Source: Comamonas testosteroni ATCC 11996 (GTDB lineage Bacteria; Pseudomonadota; Gammaproteobacteria; Burkholderiales; Burkholderiaceae_C). Taken from it: a stretch of 64,000 nucleotides of DNA. How positions within the stretch are numbered: position 1 is the first letter of the stretch; every line of letters begins with the position of its first letter. The DNA is taken from contig NZ_AHIL01000037.1 of NCBI RefSeq assembly GCF_000241525.1, positions 78,709-142,708 on the forward strand. Reading direction: 5' to 3'. Shown piece after piece: positions 26,689 to 35,106 of this stretch. The notes beneath the pieces are model-generated. The model ran no database searches. It saw only the letters and a program-made list of their open reading frames with translations, and was not told where the DNA came from. The position numbers and the translations under genes were made by a program.

Positions 26689-26722
26689 AGCCCATGTCTC
26701 GCAAGAGATCTGGGCTTTTTTG
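26689..26722 (+). terminator. Rho-independent terminator after the YXWGXW gene
   Basis: AGCCCATGTCTC, a four-base loop and GAGATCTGGGCT are followed by TTTTTT, about 75 bases after the stop. Confidence 0.85.
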
Positions 26723-26824
26723 CATTAACCCCACAAGCTTAATGCTGCATAAGCATATAGAAGCAAATCATTAAATTACGGACACAATTCACAGCATTCA
26801 AGGTTCTTCTGGACAAGTCCCATC

Positions 26825-27835
26825 ATGCGTTTGCTGCCCCGTTTCATCTCCGGTCTTGTTGCCACAACGGCGGCCGCCGCCCTGTTTCCTCTGGCCAGCC
26901 AGGCCGCCGATCCCGGTGCCGCCAGCTATCCGCATCAGCCCATCACCATGATCATGGGCTTCAACGCCGGCTCGGGTGTGGATGTGATCGGCCGCGTGGC
27001 GCAGGAGCCGCTGGGCAAGATCCTGGGCCAGCCCGTGATCATTGACTACAAGAGCGGCGCCGCCGGCAATATCGGCAGCGAGTTTGTAGCCCGCGCCAAG
27101 CCCGATGGCTACACCATCTACTTCGGCACCGCCGCCACCCATGGCAGCAATGCCGCGCTGTACAAGAAGCTGCCGTTCGACGTGGAGGCCGACTTTGTGC
27201 CCGTGGCACCGCTGGTGGACGTGGCCAATGTGCTGACCATCAATCCCAATGTGATCAACGTCAAGAACCTCAAGGAGTTCGTCGACGAGGTCAAGGCCCA
27301 TCCCGGCAAGTACAACTACGCCTCCACCGGCAATGGCGCAGGCACCCATATGGCGTTCGCCGAGTTCAACTCGCGTCTGGGCCTGGACATGGTGCATGTG
27401 CCCTACAAGGGCGGCCCCGAAGCCATCACCTCGGTGCTGCGCGGCGAGACCTGCTGCATCATGAACCAGGTGCAGACCGTGCTGAGCCACTACAAGGCCG
27501 GCAAGGTGCGCCTGCTGGGCGTGACCACGGCCAAGCCCGTGGAAGCCGTCAAGGAAGTGCCCACCATTGCCGCCAGCGGCCTGCCGGGCACCAAGGGCTT
27601 CAACAGCTCCATCTGGTTCGGCATCTTCGCGCCCAAGGGCACGGACCCGGTCATCATCAAGAAGCTCAACCTGGCGGTCAACGACGTGCTCAAGCAGCCC
27701 GAGGTGCGCGAGCGCTTTGTCTCCCAGGGCAACACCATCCGCGAAGAGACACCCGAGCAGTTCAAGAAGACCGTGCATGAAGATCGCATCAAATGGGCCA
27801 AGGTGGTCAAGGATGCCAAGATAAGTATTGACTAA
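26825..27835 (+). CDS. Bug-family (TctC-like) periplasmic solute receptor
   Basis: The product is 336 residues. The signal peptide ends near ASQAAD. The body has the usual Bug pattern: YPHQPITMIMGFNAGSGVDVIGR, GQPVIIDYKSGAAGNIGSEFVA, HVPYKGGPEAITSVLRGE. These proteins bind small carboxylates or amides for tripartite tricarboxylate transporters. No TctA or TctB gene is next to it, which is common for the many orphan Bug receptors of Comamonadaceae and Alcaligenaceae. The ligand may be linked to the monooxygenase and CMD genes downstream, which lie on the same strand after about 200 bases. Confidence 0.9.
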   Translation: MRLLPRFISGLVATTAAAALFPLASQAADPGAASYPHQPITMIMGFNAGSGVDVIGRVAQEPLGKILGQPVIIDYKSGAAGNIGSEFVARAKPDGYTIYFGTAATHGSNAALYKKLPFDVEADFVPVAPLVDVANVLTINPNVINVKNLKEFVDEVKAHPGKYNYASTGNGAGTHMAFAEFNSRLGLDMVHVPYKGGPEAITSVLRGETCCIMNQVQTVLSHYKAGKVRLLGVTTAKPVEAVKEVPTIAASGLPGTKGFNSSIWFGIFAPKGTDPVIIKKLNLAVNDVLKQPEVRERFVSQGNTIREETPEQFKKTVHEDRIKWAKVVKDAKISID

Positions 27836-27837
27836 CA

Positions 27838-27952
27838 CCCCCTGAGCGGCCCTGCCGCTTCCCCCTCTCTCTACGCGCTGCGCGCCAAGGGAGAGGAACG
27901 ACACCCTCGGTGCGGGGCGGCCCTTCCTCGATGTCTCTCACTTGGTCCTGCT
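27838..27952 (+). repeat. CCCCCTGAGC-type intergenic repeat, copy 1
   Basis: It starts CCCCCTGAGCGG three bases after the Bug gene stop and continues with CTCTCTACGCGCTGCGCG and GACGACACC-like blocks (here AACGACACCCTCGGTG CGGGGCGGC). The same blocks in the same order occur at 30660 and 35525. Confidence 0.7.
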
Positions 27953-28033
27953 TCGAGTTCAAGCAGTGTTAAGTTATCGGTGTTTGTTTGATGCGTCTGC
28001 GGCTCAAGCCTCAGGCGCTTTTGGGTTTTAGCT

Positions 28034-29497
28034 ATGTCAATTTCACCTTCTACGACAGCCGCCACATCGGGGCTGGCAACGCTGGAAGAACGCCTGCGTG
28101 ACGACTTCGTCACTCTGGGCTGGCCTGCCAAGGCCTGGATTCCCCCCTCCACGCGCAAGGGGCTGCCGGTGCATGACGTGCTCGTCATCGGCGCCGGCCA
28201 GGCCGGTCTCGCGCTCAGCATGGCGCTGCAGCAGGTCGGCATCAAGCCCGTGCTGCTGGACAGGTCCGCACTGGACTTCGAAGGCCCCTGGGCCACCACT
28301 GCGCGCATGGAAACCTTGCGCTCGCCCAAGGAGCTGACCGGCCCTGCCATGGGGGTTGCAGCTCTGTCCTTTCGCGCCTGGTTCATCGCCCAGTTCGGTC
28401 TGGATGCCTGGACGGCGCTGGACAAGATCCCGCGCCTGCAGTGGATGGACTATCTGCGCTGGTACCGCCGCGTGACCAACGCCGATGTGCGCAACGGCCA
28501 TGAAGTCGTTGCCGTGCGCCCGCAGGCCGATGGCGTGGTGGAAGTCGACGTCAAGGCCAATGGCGTGATCGCGACCTGGCAGACCCGCCGCCTGGTGCTG
28601 GCCACGGGCCGCGACGGCCTGGGCGGCGCAACGGTTCCCGCCTTCATGCGGGGCGTGGACAGGAAATTCTGGGCCCATTCCTCCGACGCCATGGACTACG
28701 CCACGCTGGCCGGCAAGCATGTGGGCGTGGTCGGCGCCGGCGCCTCGGCCATGGACAGCGCCGCGACGGCTCTCGAAAACGGCGCGGCCAGCGTAGACAT
28801 GCTGATCCGCCGCCAGCAGCTGCCGCTGATCAACAAGTCCAAGGGCTCGGGCGTGCCCGGTCTGACCCACGGCCAGTATCTGCTGCCCGATGCGTGGAAA
28901 TGGCGTATCCGCCACTACATCAACGCCCAGCAGGTGCCGCCGCCACACGGCAGCACGCTGCGCGTCTCGCGCCATGACAATGCCTTCTTCAACCTGGGCT
29001 GCGCGGTGCAGGCTGTGGAGAAAGCGGGCGACAAGCTGCAGGTGCAGACCTCGGCCGGCGTGTTCGTGCTGGACTTTCTCATCGTCTCCACGGGCTTTGC
29101 CATTGACTGGAGCCTGCGTCCCGAGTTTGCCGACATCGCGCCGCATGTGAAGCTGTGGAACAGCCGCTTCACGCCCGAGTCCGGCGATGAGGATGCCGAG
29201 CTGTCGGCATCGCCCGATCTGGGGCCGCTGTTCGAGTTCCAGGGCGAGCTACCCGGTCTCGATCGGATTCACTGCTTCTGCTACCCCGCAGCACTCTCGC
29301 ACGGCACGGTGTCGGGCGATATTCCCGCCATCAGCGACGGAGCGCGCAAACTGGCGCAAGGTCTGGCCTCGCTGTTCTATCTGAACGATATCGAGCAGCA
29401 CTTCGACAAGCTCAAGGCCTATGCCGAACCCGAACTGGACGGCACGGAATGGACCGCAGCCGACAGCGCTGCGCGCATCCGGCAGCTGCAACCCTAA
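28034..29497 (+). CDS. FAD-dependent monooxygenase/NAD(P)-binding oxidoreductase (FMO-like)
   Basis: The product is 487 residues with two Rossmann motifs: VLVIGAGQAGLALSMALQ at about 48-65 for FAD, and VGVVGAGASAMDSAATAL at about 230-247 for NAD(P)H. FWAHSSDAMDY just before the second motif stands where FMO/BVMO fingerprints sit but is not canonical. It probably hydroxylates or oxidises a small organic compound. Fifteen bases separate it from the CMD gene, so the two form an operon. The true substrate is unknown. Confidence 0.8.
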   Translation: MSISPSTTAATSGLATLEERLRDDFVTLGWPAKAWIPPSTRKGLPVHDVLVIGAGQAGLALSMALQQVGIKPVLLDRSALDFEGPWATTARMETLRSPKELTGPAMGVAALSFRAWFIAQFGLDAWTALDKIPRLQWMDYLRWYRRVTNADVRNGHEVVAVRPQADGVVEVDVKANGVIATWQTRRLVLATGRDGLGGATVPAFMRGVDRKFWAHSSDAMDYATLAGKHVGVVGAGASAMDSAATALENGAASVDMLIRRQQLPLINKSKGSGVPGLTHGQYLLPDAWKWRIRHYINAQQVPPPHGSTLRVSRHDNAFFNLGCAVQAVEKAGDKLQVQTSAGVFVLDFLIVSTGFAIDWSLRPEFADIAPHVKLWNSRFTPESGDEDAELSASPDLGPLFEFQGELPGLDRIHCFCYPAALSHGTVSGDIPAISDGARKLAQGLASLFYLNDIEQHFDKLKAYAEPELDGTEWTAADSAARIRQLQP

Positions 29498-29512
29498 ATC
29501 ACGAGACTTCGC

Positions 29513-30667
29513 ATGACAGACACCATAGACCGACTGGCCGGCCTCGAGCAAGGCAGCCCCACATTCACCACCCGCCACGAGCGCGAAAAGGTCGCTCTGG
29601 CCACCCAGGCCTGCGAAGACCTGCTGCTGGGCAATCAGCTGGACAGCGATCTGACCCAGGCCGAGCGCCTGGTGCTGGCTACCGAGCAGACCCGCGTCAG
29701 CGGCGTGAGCGTGCTGCAAGCCGAATACCGCAGCCGCGCCGAGGCCCTGGGCGACGCCATCACGCCCGAGCTGCGCGCCATCCTCGATCAGCCCGGCACC
29801 CAGACCGGCAATGCGCGCCTCGATGCCATGCTGCACTTTGTGCGCACGCTGGCCCTGAACCCGGCCCAGAGCGATCAGGCCGCGCTGCTGGCCATTCCGG
29901 CCGCCGGCCTGTCACTCAACGACACCGTGCTGCTGGCCCAGCTGATCGGCTTTGTGGCCTACCAGGCCCGCCTGCTGGCGGGTGTGAAGGCCATGGGCGA
30001 GCTGGGCGGCGTCACCGAAGCGCCTGCCACCCAGCCTGCCGATGCAGCGCCCTTTGTCCACCCCGCCAACCTGCCGCCGCCCGGTGAGCCACTGCGCCGC
30101 AACGGCTTCACCAGCGAGACCCTGGACTGGAAGGCCTGGCTGCAGGTGCTGGACCCCGACACCGCCACGCCCGAGCAGCAGCATGTGCTGGAAGTCAGCC
30201 ACCCCAAGGCCAAGAGCATGGACTTCTACCTGCTGCTGGCCCGCCAGCCCCAGGTGCTGCTGGAGCGCTCCCAGGCCTTCAACGCCATCATGTATGCGCC
30301 CGGCGGCCTGTCCCGCGCCGAGCGTGAAGTGGCAGCCACTGCCGTCTCTCGCTCCAATGGCTGCGTGTACTGCGCTTCGGTGCACGCTCAGCGCTTCGAG
30401 CAGCTGGCCAAGCGCAACGATGTGATGGCCCAGCTGTTTGACGAGCCCGACACTGCCGGCACCAATGCCCGCGAGCGCGCCATCATCCAGGCTTCGCTGA
30501 CACTGACGCGTGCGCCGGGCAGCTTTGGCCCGCAGCAGTTGCAACCGTTGCGTGATGCAGGTCTGACCGATCTGGAAATTCTGGACATGCTGCACTCGGC
30601 CGCACTGTTTGGCTGGGCCAATCGCCTGATGCTGAATCTGGGCGTGGAACTGTATTCCACCCCCTGA
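29513..30667 (+). CDS. Fused CMD-domain and AhpD-like alkylhydroperoxidase protein
   Basis: The product is 384 residues. The N-terminal half (about 1-190) resembles the CMD-domain family known from Agrobacterium Avi_7170. The C-terminal half (about 195-384) resembles the Avi_7169 alkylhydroperoxidase family, with the redox motif NGCVYCASVHAQRF (CxxC plus His). In other genomes these are two separate neighbours; here they are one chain. A role in peroxide or hydroperoxide clean-up beside the flavin monooxygenase is likely but inferred. The stop codon TGA lies inside the CCCCCTGAGC repeat that follows. Confidence 0.8.
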   Translation: MTDTIDRLAGLEQGSPTFTTRHEREKVALATQACEDLLLGNQLDSDLTQAERLVLATEQTRVSGVSVLQAEYRSRAEALGDAITPELRAILDQPGTQTGNARLDAMLHFVRTLALNPAQSDQAALLAIPAAGLSLNDTVLLAQLIGFVAYQARLLAGVKAMGELGGVTEAPATQPADAAPFVHPANLPPPGEPLRRNGFTSETLDWKAWLQVLDPDTATPEQQHVLEVSHPKAKSMDFYLLLARQPQVLLERSQAFNAIMYAPGGLSRAEREVAATAVSRSNGCVYCASVHAQRFEQLAKRNDVMAQLFDEPDTAGTNARERAIIQASLTLTRAPGSFGPQQLQPLRDAGLTDLEILDMLHSAALFGWANRLMLNLGVELYSTP

Positions 30668-30803
30668 GCGGCTTTGCCGGGGCGGCCCCGCCGCCTCTCC
30701 TCCTTTCTCTACACGCTGCGCGCTACGGGAGGGGGACGACAACTTCGCTGCGCGGCGACGCTTGCTTGCCATGTCTTTGTTGGGCTGCGCCAGTTTCGGG
30801 GCC
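30660..30803 (+). repeat. CCCCCTGAGC-type intergenic repeat, copy 2
   Basis: It begins CCCCCTGAGCGGC, where the TGA is the stop codon of the fused CMD/AhpD gene. It goes on with TTTCTCTACACGCTGCGCG and GGGGGACGACAAC blocks and a GGGCTGCGCCAG end, parallel to the copies at 27838 and 35525. Confidence 0.7.
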
Positions 30804-30810
30804 GTTCATA

Positions 30811-30903
30811 TTTTTGATAGCTGCATGCGCTTTCCAGCCAATGATTTCAGCATCAATTGATGCTGAAATCCTTTTAAATCAAGCGCTAACAGCTATCAAA
30901 TTT
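30811..30903. repeat. Nested palindromic repeat between convergent genes
   Basis: The outer arms TTTTTGATAGCTGCATGCGC (30811-30830, then TT) and AAGCGCTAACAGCTATCAAA (30881-30900, then TTT) are inverted copies with few mismatches. Inside lies a perfect 28-base palindrome at 30843-30870 (half-site GATTTCAGCATCAA). It fills most of the gap between the stops of the CMD and FIST genes and may act as a two-way terminator. Confidence 0.85.
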
Positions 30904-30907
30904 CAGG

Positions 30908-32158
30908 CTATTTGCCGGTGAACACGGTCAACACGCCGGCCAGCTGATGCACATGCGCATCCATCAGCTGTGCCTCGGCCACCAGGCCGATCAGAGGCAC
31001 CGGCCCCAGCGCATGGCGCAGCAGCTTGAGCTCGGCATCGGCGCCGCCAAACAGCTCGCTGCCCCGGCCCTTGCTGCTCACATAGATGGCACCGCGTATA
31101 TGCTGGGGCTGGGCAGCTTCTGCCATGGTTTCGGGGCCGGCATCGGCAAAGTCGGGCTGCAGCGCATCCTTGAGGGCCGCGCCCATCTGCATCAGCTCAT
31201 GACGGGCCGCGCTGCTCTGGCGCTGACAGAAGATCACCGTGTGCTCGGCCTCTACGGGCGATGACAGCGCAATGCCCTGACGCACCGGGTCCAGCCCCAC
31301 GATATGCAGCACCTGGGCCTCGTCGGTCAGCGCGCCGCGCTCCAGACCCCGGCCCAGCGGTGCGATCGCCGCCTGGGTCTTGCGCAGCTGGGACAGCGCA
31401 GCCTGCCAGCCGCCGCCGGCGCTGGGGCTGGCTTCCACATCCAGCATCTGCAGCAGTCGGGGCAAGGCGGGCTCGCCTTCCAGCTCCAGCACCACCGGCC
31501 CCCTGGCCTCGGTAATCGCAAGTCCCGCGCCCAAGGGCGCACAGCCCTGGGCCAGCCTGGAGATACAGGCCACGTCGGCATCGAAGGCCACCCCCGAAAA
31601 GCCGGCATGAAAGATGCCGACACTGGCCTGGGCACGCAAGCGGGGCAGGTCTTCGGCGCGGCAGGCAAACTGCACGCCCTGCTCGCTGCTGAGCGCACCG
31701 AACAGATTTCCAGTGCTGATGCGCTCGGACAGCTCCAGCAGCAGCTCAGCGAGATCGGGCTGATCGATGCTGGAGTGCACCAGGGCCGAATGCGCCTCGA
31801 ATCCGGCTTCTGCGCCGCTTTGCGCCAGCGGTGCCACGCCGGAGTAGACGCGGTAGTGGGCGGCGGGCAGGTCCAGCAACATGACCGCCAGCGAGGAGCT
31901 TTCGGAATACTCATGTTCCATGGCCAATACGGCGTGGCCGGAGCTGCCCACCCAGTCGGTGACCTGAGGCAACTCGCGCGCCAGCAGCGCCAACAACTGC
32001 TGCGCATGGGGCACCAGCCCCTGCGCGATGTAGACCAGACCCAGCCGGTGCGGCTGCAGTGACTGGCGCAGCAACTGCCCACGCAGCTGCAGCACGACTT
32101 GCTCAGTCGCAGCGCGCCAGTCTTCATGGCTGGCATGAGCGACGGGAAACAGTGACAT
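30908..32158 (-). CDS. FIST-domain protein (FIST N + FIST C)
   Basis: The product is 416 residues and consists of the FIST N and FIST C domains only, with no membrane segment, kinase or methyl-acceptor part. FIST domains are thought to bind small ligands such as amino acids and often sit in signalling proteins. GGAGGG precedes the ATG at 32158. Typical segments are LGLVYIAQGL, VTDWVGSSGHAVL, HTVIFCQRQSSAARHELMQM, and RGAIYVSSKGRGSELFGGADAE near the end (FIST C). It precedes convergent repeat DNA; the upstream neighbour on the same strand is phaM-like, 72 bases away. Confidence 0.85.
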   Translation of the reverse strand: MSLFPVAHASHEDWRAATEQVVLQLRGQLLRQSLQPHRLGLVYIAQGLVPHAQQLLALLARELPQVTDWVGSSGHAVLAMEHEYSESSSLAVMLLDLPAAHYRVYSGVAPLAQSGAEAGFEAHSALVHSSIDQPDLAELLLELSERISTGNLFGALSSEQGVQFACRAEDLPRLRAQASVGIFHAGFSGVAFDADVACISRLAQGCAPLGAGLAITEARGPVVLELEGEPALPRLLQMLDVEASPSAGGGWQAALSQLRKTQAAIAPLGRGLERGALTDEAQVLHIVGLDPVRQGIALSSPVEAEHTVIFCQRQSSAARHELMQMGAALKDALQPDFADAGPETMAEAAQPQHIRGAIYVSSKGRGSELFGGADAELKLLRHALGPVPLIGLVAEAQLMDAHVHQLAGVLTVFTGK

Positions 32159-32230
32159 AAGCCCTCCTGTTCTTGCTGGAGCGTGGATGCCTTGCAACCA
32201 CGATTTTCCACCTTAGCGGGAAGGGTTTGC

Positions 32231-33103
32231 TCAGGGCTTGCGCGAGGTAGCAGAGGTTTTGGCTGCAGTCTTTTTGGCAGCAGGCTGCTTGGGGGCAGCT
32301 TTTTTAGCGGCAGCGGTCTTGCTGGCGGCCGTTTTGGGTTGACCGGTCTTGGCCGCCACCTTGCGTGAAGGCCTGGGCTCGGCTGCCGCAGCACTCGTTG
32401 CCTCACTCTTTGCCGCAGTTTTCGCTGCAGCTGCAGTGCCAAAACTGCCTGCCTGTGCCATCACCTTTTCCATGGTGGACTTGGCAAAGCCGCTGGCCAT
32501 CTCGGTCGCGCGCTGGGCGGCCGCCAGGGTCTCGGGAGGAACGGGCTCGGCCATGGCCTTGGCCGCGATCTGCTGGAACTGCTGGGTCAGCGCTCCCCAC
32601 CATTGCATGGCCTGGCCCAGGGCGGCCTGAGAAGAGGGGCCTGCCTGGGTCTGGCTGGCGGCCTCGGCCGCTGCGGGCTCTGCTTCAGGTTCAGGCTCAG
32701 GTTCAGGCTCGGCGGCTGGCGCGGCCGTGGCGGCGCCCATGGGCCAGCCGGTATTGCCGGTCGCAGCGGGCTCGGCCGGCGCTGCACCAGGGAAAGGAAA
32801 GGACTTGGCCAGCTCGCTCATGCTGACATTCATGTCCTTGAGCGTGGACAGCGTCATGCGCTGCACTTCCAGCGCCTGGATGGTGGCAGCCAGGGCTCGG
32901 CTGTTTTGCTCCAGCCAGAACTGCACGGCTTTCAGTTCGGCAATGCGCTTGTCAACCTCTTCCACGCTGACGGTGGGAGCCACCCATTGCGGCACACGGC
33001 CCATGGGATTGGCCGCAGCGCCAGCGCTTTGCGCCAGCCCCTGCAGAAAATCAAAGCCAGGAATGAACTTGCCAAAACCAAATGCCGATGCGTCGCCGCT
33101 CAT
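32231..33103 (-). CDS. PhaM-like polyhydroxyalkanoate granule regulatory protein
   Basis: The product is 290 residues. The N-terminal 100 match the PhaM pattern (FGKFIPGFDFLQGLAQ, VEEVDKRIAELKAVQFWLEQN). The C-terminal third is a Lys/Ala/Pro tail with AAKK repeats like histone H1. PhaM binds PHA synthase, activates it, and ties granules to DNA in Ralstonia eutropha. Here the Ala/Glu/Pro-rich linker between the two parts is long. GGAGAG precedes the ATG at 33103; an upstream GTG-type frame from 33142 is unlikely. No PHA synthase is in the window. Confidence 0.88.
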   Translation of the reverse strand: MSGDASAFGFGKFIPGFDFLQGLAQSAGAAANPMGRVPQWVAPTVSVEEVDKRIAELKAVQFWLEQNSRALAATIQALEVQRMTLSTLKDMNVSMSELAKSFPFPGAAPAEPAATGNTGWPMGAATAAPAAEPEPEPEPEAEPAAAEAASQTQAGPSSQAALGQAMQWWGALTQQFQQIAAKAMAEPVPPETLAAAQRATEMASGFAKSTMEKVMAQAGSFGTAAAAKTAAKSEATSAAAAEPRPSRKVAAKTGQPKTAASKTAAAKKAAPKQPAAKKTAAKTSATSRKP

Positions 33104-33230
33104 AGTGCTCTCCACTGCAGGGATGGATACCAGAATCCGCATCCGGACGAGACCGGACGCGGAACTAGCTTACTGCACTTGCGATGTTTGCTGCAAACAA
33201 GGGAGCAAGTCGCGCCCCTGGCTCAAGTCA

Positions 33231-33746
33231 TCAATGCTGATGCGCACCATGACCCATGTGCTGGTGCCCGGCACCGGCGGCCGCAGGGGCCGTCGCGCGC
33301 ACCGGCAGCTGCAGGCTCAGGCGCGAGATTGCGCCCTTGGCATCCTTGAACACCAGGGTCACGGGCACCTGGCTGTCCTTGACCAGCGGGGCCTTGAGCT
33401 GCTGCAGCATCAGGTGATAGCCGCCGGGCTTGAGATCCACGGCTACGCCCTGGGGCAGATCCAGTGCCTCGATGGCGCGCATGCGCATCACATCGCCCTC
33501 CATCTTCATCTCGTGCACCTCGGCCACGGCGGCGGCCGTGGTTTCCACGCCCACGAGCTTGAGCGGCTCCTGGGCCGTCAGGCGCATAAAGGCCCCCGAG
33601 GCCTGCTGACCCGCCACGCTGGCGCGGGCCCAGGCGTTCTCGACCTTGACATGGGCGGCATCGGCATGGGCCCAGGCGGCCCCCGAAACCAGCAGCGAAG
33701 CGACCAGCGAACCCAGGGCCATCACGGTAAAACGACGCGTATTCAT
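33231..33746 (-). CDS. Periplasmic copper chaperone PCu(A)C family
   Basis: The product is 171 residues. The signal peptide ends at AAWAHAD. The copper site follows the H(M)X10MX21HXM theme: VHEMKMEGDVMRM, then GGYHLML. A His/Met-rich tail, GHQHMGHGAHQH, is an extra metal-binding site. PCu(A)C proteins deliver Cu(I) to cytochrome c oxidase. GGAGATGG precedes the ATG at 33746. The gene is followed on the same strand by phaM and preceded by a DUF2946 gene, a common partner in copper loci. Confidence 0.93.
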   Translation of the reverse strand: MNTRRFTVMALGSLVASLLVSGAAWAHADAAHVKVENAWARASVAGQQASGAFMRLTAQEPLKLVGVETTAAAVAEVHEMKMEGDVMRMRAIEALDLPQGVAVDLKPGGYHLMLQQLKAPLVKDSQVPVTLVFKDAKGAISRLSLQLPVRATAPAAAGAGHQHMGHGAHQH

Positions 33747-33774
33747 GAAACCATCTCCATTCAAATTCAGTCTG

Positions 33775-33850
33775 GACTTACGCAAACAAGGGGGCATCAA
33801 GGTGGTCTTCCTGAAACGAAGCACTTGCCTGAGCCTGATTTGCGTAAGTC
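33775..33850. repeat. Short element bounded by 12-base perfect inverted repeats
   Basis: GACTTACGCAAA (33775-33786) and TTTGCGTAAGTC (33839-33850) are perfect inverted copies, 52 bases apart, in the gap upstream of the copper chaperone. It has no coding potential. It could be a miniature transposon remnant or a large hairpin in the leader; I see no clear target-site duplication. Confidence 0.6.
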
Positions 33851-33869
33851 ATGTCAATCTCAAATCGAT

Positions 33870-33905
33870 CTGAAGCGCTTGACCATCAAGCGCCTTCAGC
33901 TATGT
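33870..33905. repeat. Palindromic repeat copy overlapping the DUF2946 stop
   Basis: CTGAAGCGCTTGA and TCAAGCGCCTTCAG pair with one bulged base around a three-base loop, then AGCTATGTTTTT follows. The half-sites match those of the element at 30811. The last codons of the DUF2946 gene (IAEGA and stop) lie inside it. Confidence 0.7.
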
Positions 33906-34287
33906 TTTTCAGTGTTTCAAAGGGCGGCGCACGTACGGGCGGCAGGGTGGAGACAAAAGCTCTGTGAGCGACATCGGCCCAGGGCCGGGCATCGACAACG
34001 GCGCGATGACTGCCCGGATCTGGCTGCTGCGCCGGCGGCGGCGCCAGCAGCGGCAGGCACAGCGCGCAATCCAGTCCATGCGGGGTGGCGGCATCGTCGC
34101 TGGCGGGGCTGGGCACCCAGTGAGTGCTGCCGCTGGCCGTGCACACCGCCTCCCAGCCTGCAGGCGGCGTGGCGCGCGCCCAGGGCGTGAGCATGCTGAC
34201 CAGCAGCACGCAAAACCACGCACCAAGCGCCCAGCGTGCCAGAAGGGCCGCCGGTTGGTGCCGAGGAGGATGTGCGCGCCAATGCAT
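33886..34287 (-). CDS. DUF2946-family small exported protein, copper-locus partner
   Basis: The product is 133 residues. One hydrophobic N-terminal segment (ALLARWALGAWFCVLLVSML) is probably a signal or anchor. The core CALCLPLL has the paired Cys typical of DUF2946; a second Cys is in AVCTASG. The gene lies just upstream of, and on the same strand as, the PCu(A)C gene, which is the usual arrangement. Its last residues (KNIAEGA) are read from a palindromic repeat. The frame from 34287 is better than two overlapping open frames on the same strand. Function unknown, likely metal-related. Confidence 0.75.
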   Translation of the reverse strand: MHWRAHPPRHQPAALLARWALGAWFCVLLVSMLTPWARATPPAGWEAVCTASGSTHWVPSPASDDAATPHGLDCALCLPLLAPPPAQQPDPGSHRAVVDARPWADVAHRAFVSTLPPVRAPPFETLKNIAEGA

Positions 34288-34402
34288 GGGGCAATTGTAG
34301 AAGCCGGCCTGCTATCCGGTTGGCGACGCAGGGCTTGCGCCACTTGCCTCTACGATGACTGGCCACGGATACCTATTCACAACCACCGATCAGGAGACAA
34401 GC

Positions 34403-35062
34403 ATGCTGACTTTGTGCGGTTTTTCGGCCAGCAACTACTACAACAAGGTCAAGCTGGCCTTGATGGAAAAGCAGATTCCCTTCGCCGAGGAGCTGGCCTG
34501 GCTGGGCAGCACCAACCCCGAGGAATCGCCACTGGGCAAAGTCCCCTATCTGCGCACCCAGCACGGCGCCATCAGCGAGTCCGACGCCATCATCGAATAT
34601 GTGGAAACACTGTCCGACAAGGTGCCGCTGTTGCCCGCAGACCCATTTGCTGCCGCCAAGGTCCGCGAACTCTGCGTCTATCTGAATCTGCACCTGGAGC
34701 TGGTGGCGCGCAACCTCTACCCCCAGGCCTTCTTCGGCGGCAAGATCAGTGACGGCGCGCGCGACAAGACGCTGGAGCAGCTCAAAAAGAATATTGCGGC
34801 CTTTGCCAAGCTGGCCCGCTTCGATACCCCGTTCATCGCGGGAGACAGCTTTACGCTGGCCGACTGCAGCGCCATCGTGCACCTGCCCCTGGTCAGCAGC
34901 GCCTGCAAGATCGTGGGCGGCAGCGATCTGCTGGCCGAGCTGCCGGTGCGCGACTATCTGGCGCGCATGAGCGAACGCCCCACGGTGCAGAAGATCAACG
35001 CCGACCGCAAGAGCAACACCGAGGAGCTGATGGCGCGCGTGCAGGCCAAGGCTGCGCGCTAA
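34403..35062 (+). CDS. Glutathione S-transferase family protein
   Basis: The product is 219 residues. The N-terminal thioredoxin-like domain starts MLTLCGFSASNYYNKVKLAL, with GKVPYL at about 52-57 and ESDAIIEY at about 66-73 as the glutathione-binding site. The all-helical C-terminal domain includes FIAGDSFTLADCSA, the N-capping box. AGGAGA precedes the ATG at 34403. The class is not clear from the sequence. The gene is followed by a VOC-family gene after 44 bases; both may serve detoxification. Confidence 0.92.
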   Translation: MLTLCGFSASNYYNKVKLALMEKQIPFAEELAWLGSTNPEESPLGKVPYLRTQHGAISESDAIIEYVETLSDKVPLLPADPFAAAKVRELCVYLNLHLELVARNLYPQAFFGGKISDGARDKTLEQLKKNIAAFAKLARFDTPFIAGDSFTLADCSAIVHLPLVSSACKIVGGSDLLAELPVRDYLARMSERPTVQKINADRKSNTEELMARVQAKAAR

Positions 35063-35106
35063 GGCGTGCCGGGTACAGGCCCGGTAATGCTACGCTTGGG
35101 CCCATC

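Noticed and set aside
33909..34366. Two further minus-strand frames overlapping the DUF2946 gene
   Set aside because: Only the frame starting at 34287 shows a signal segment and the CALC core; the others are Arg/Ala-rich shadows.
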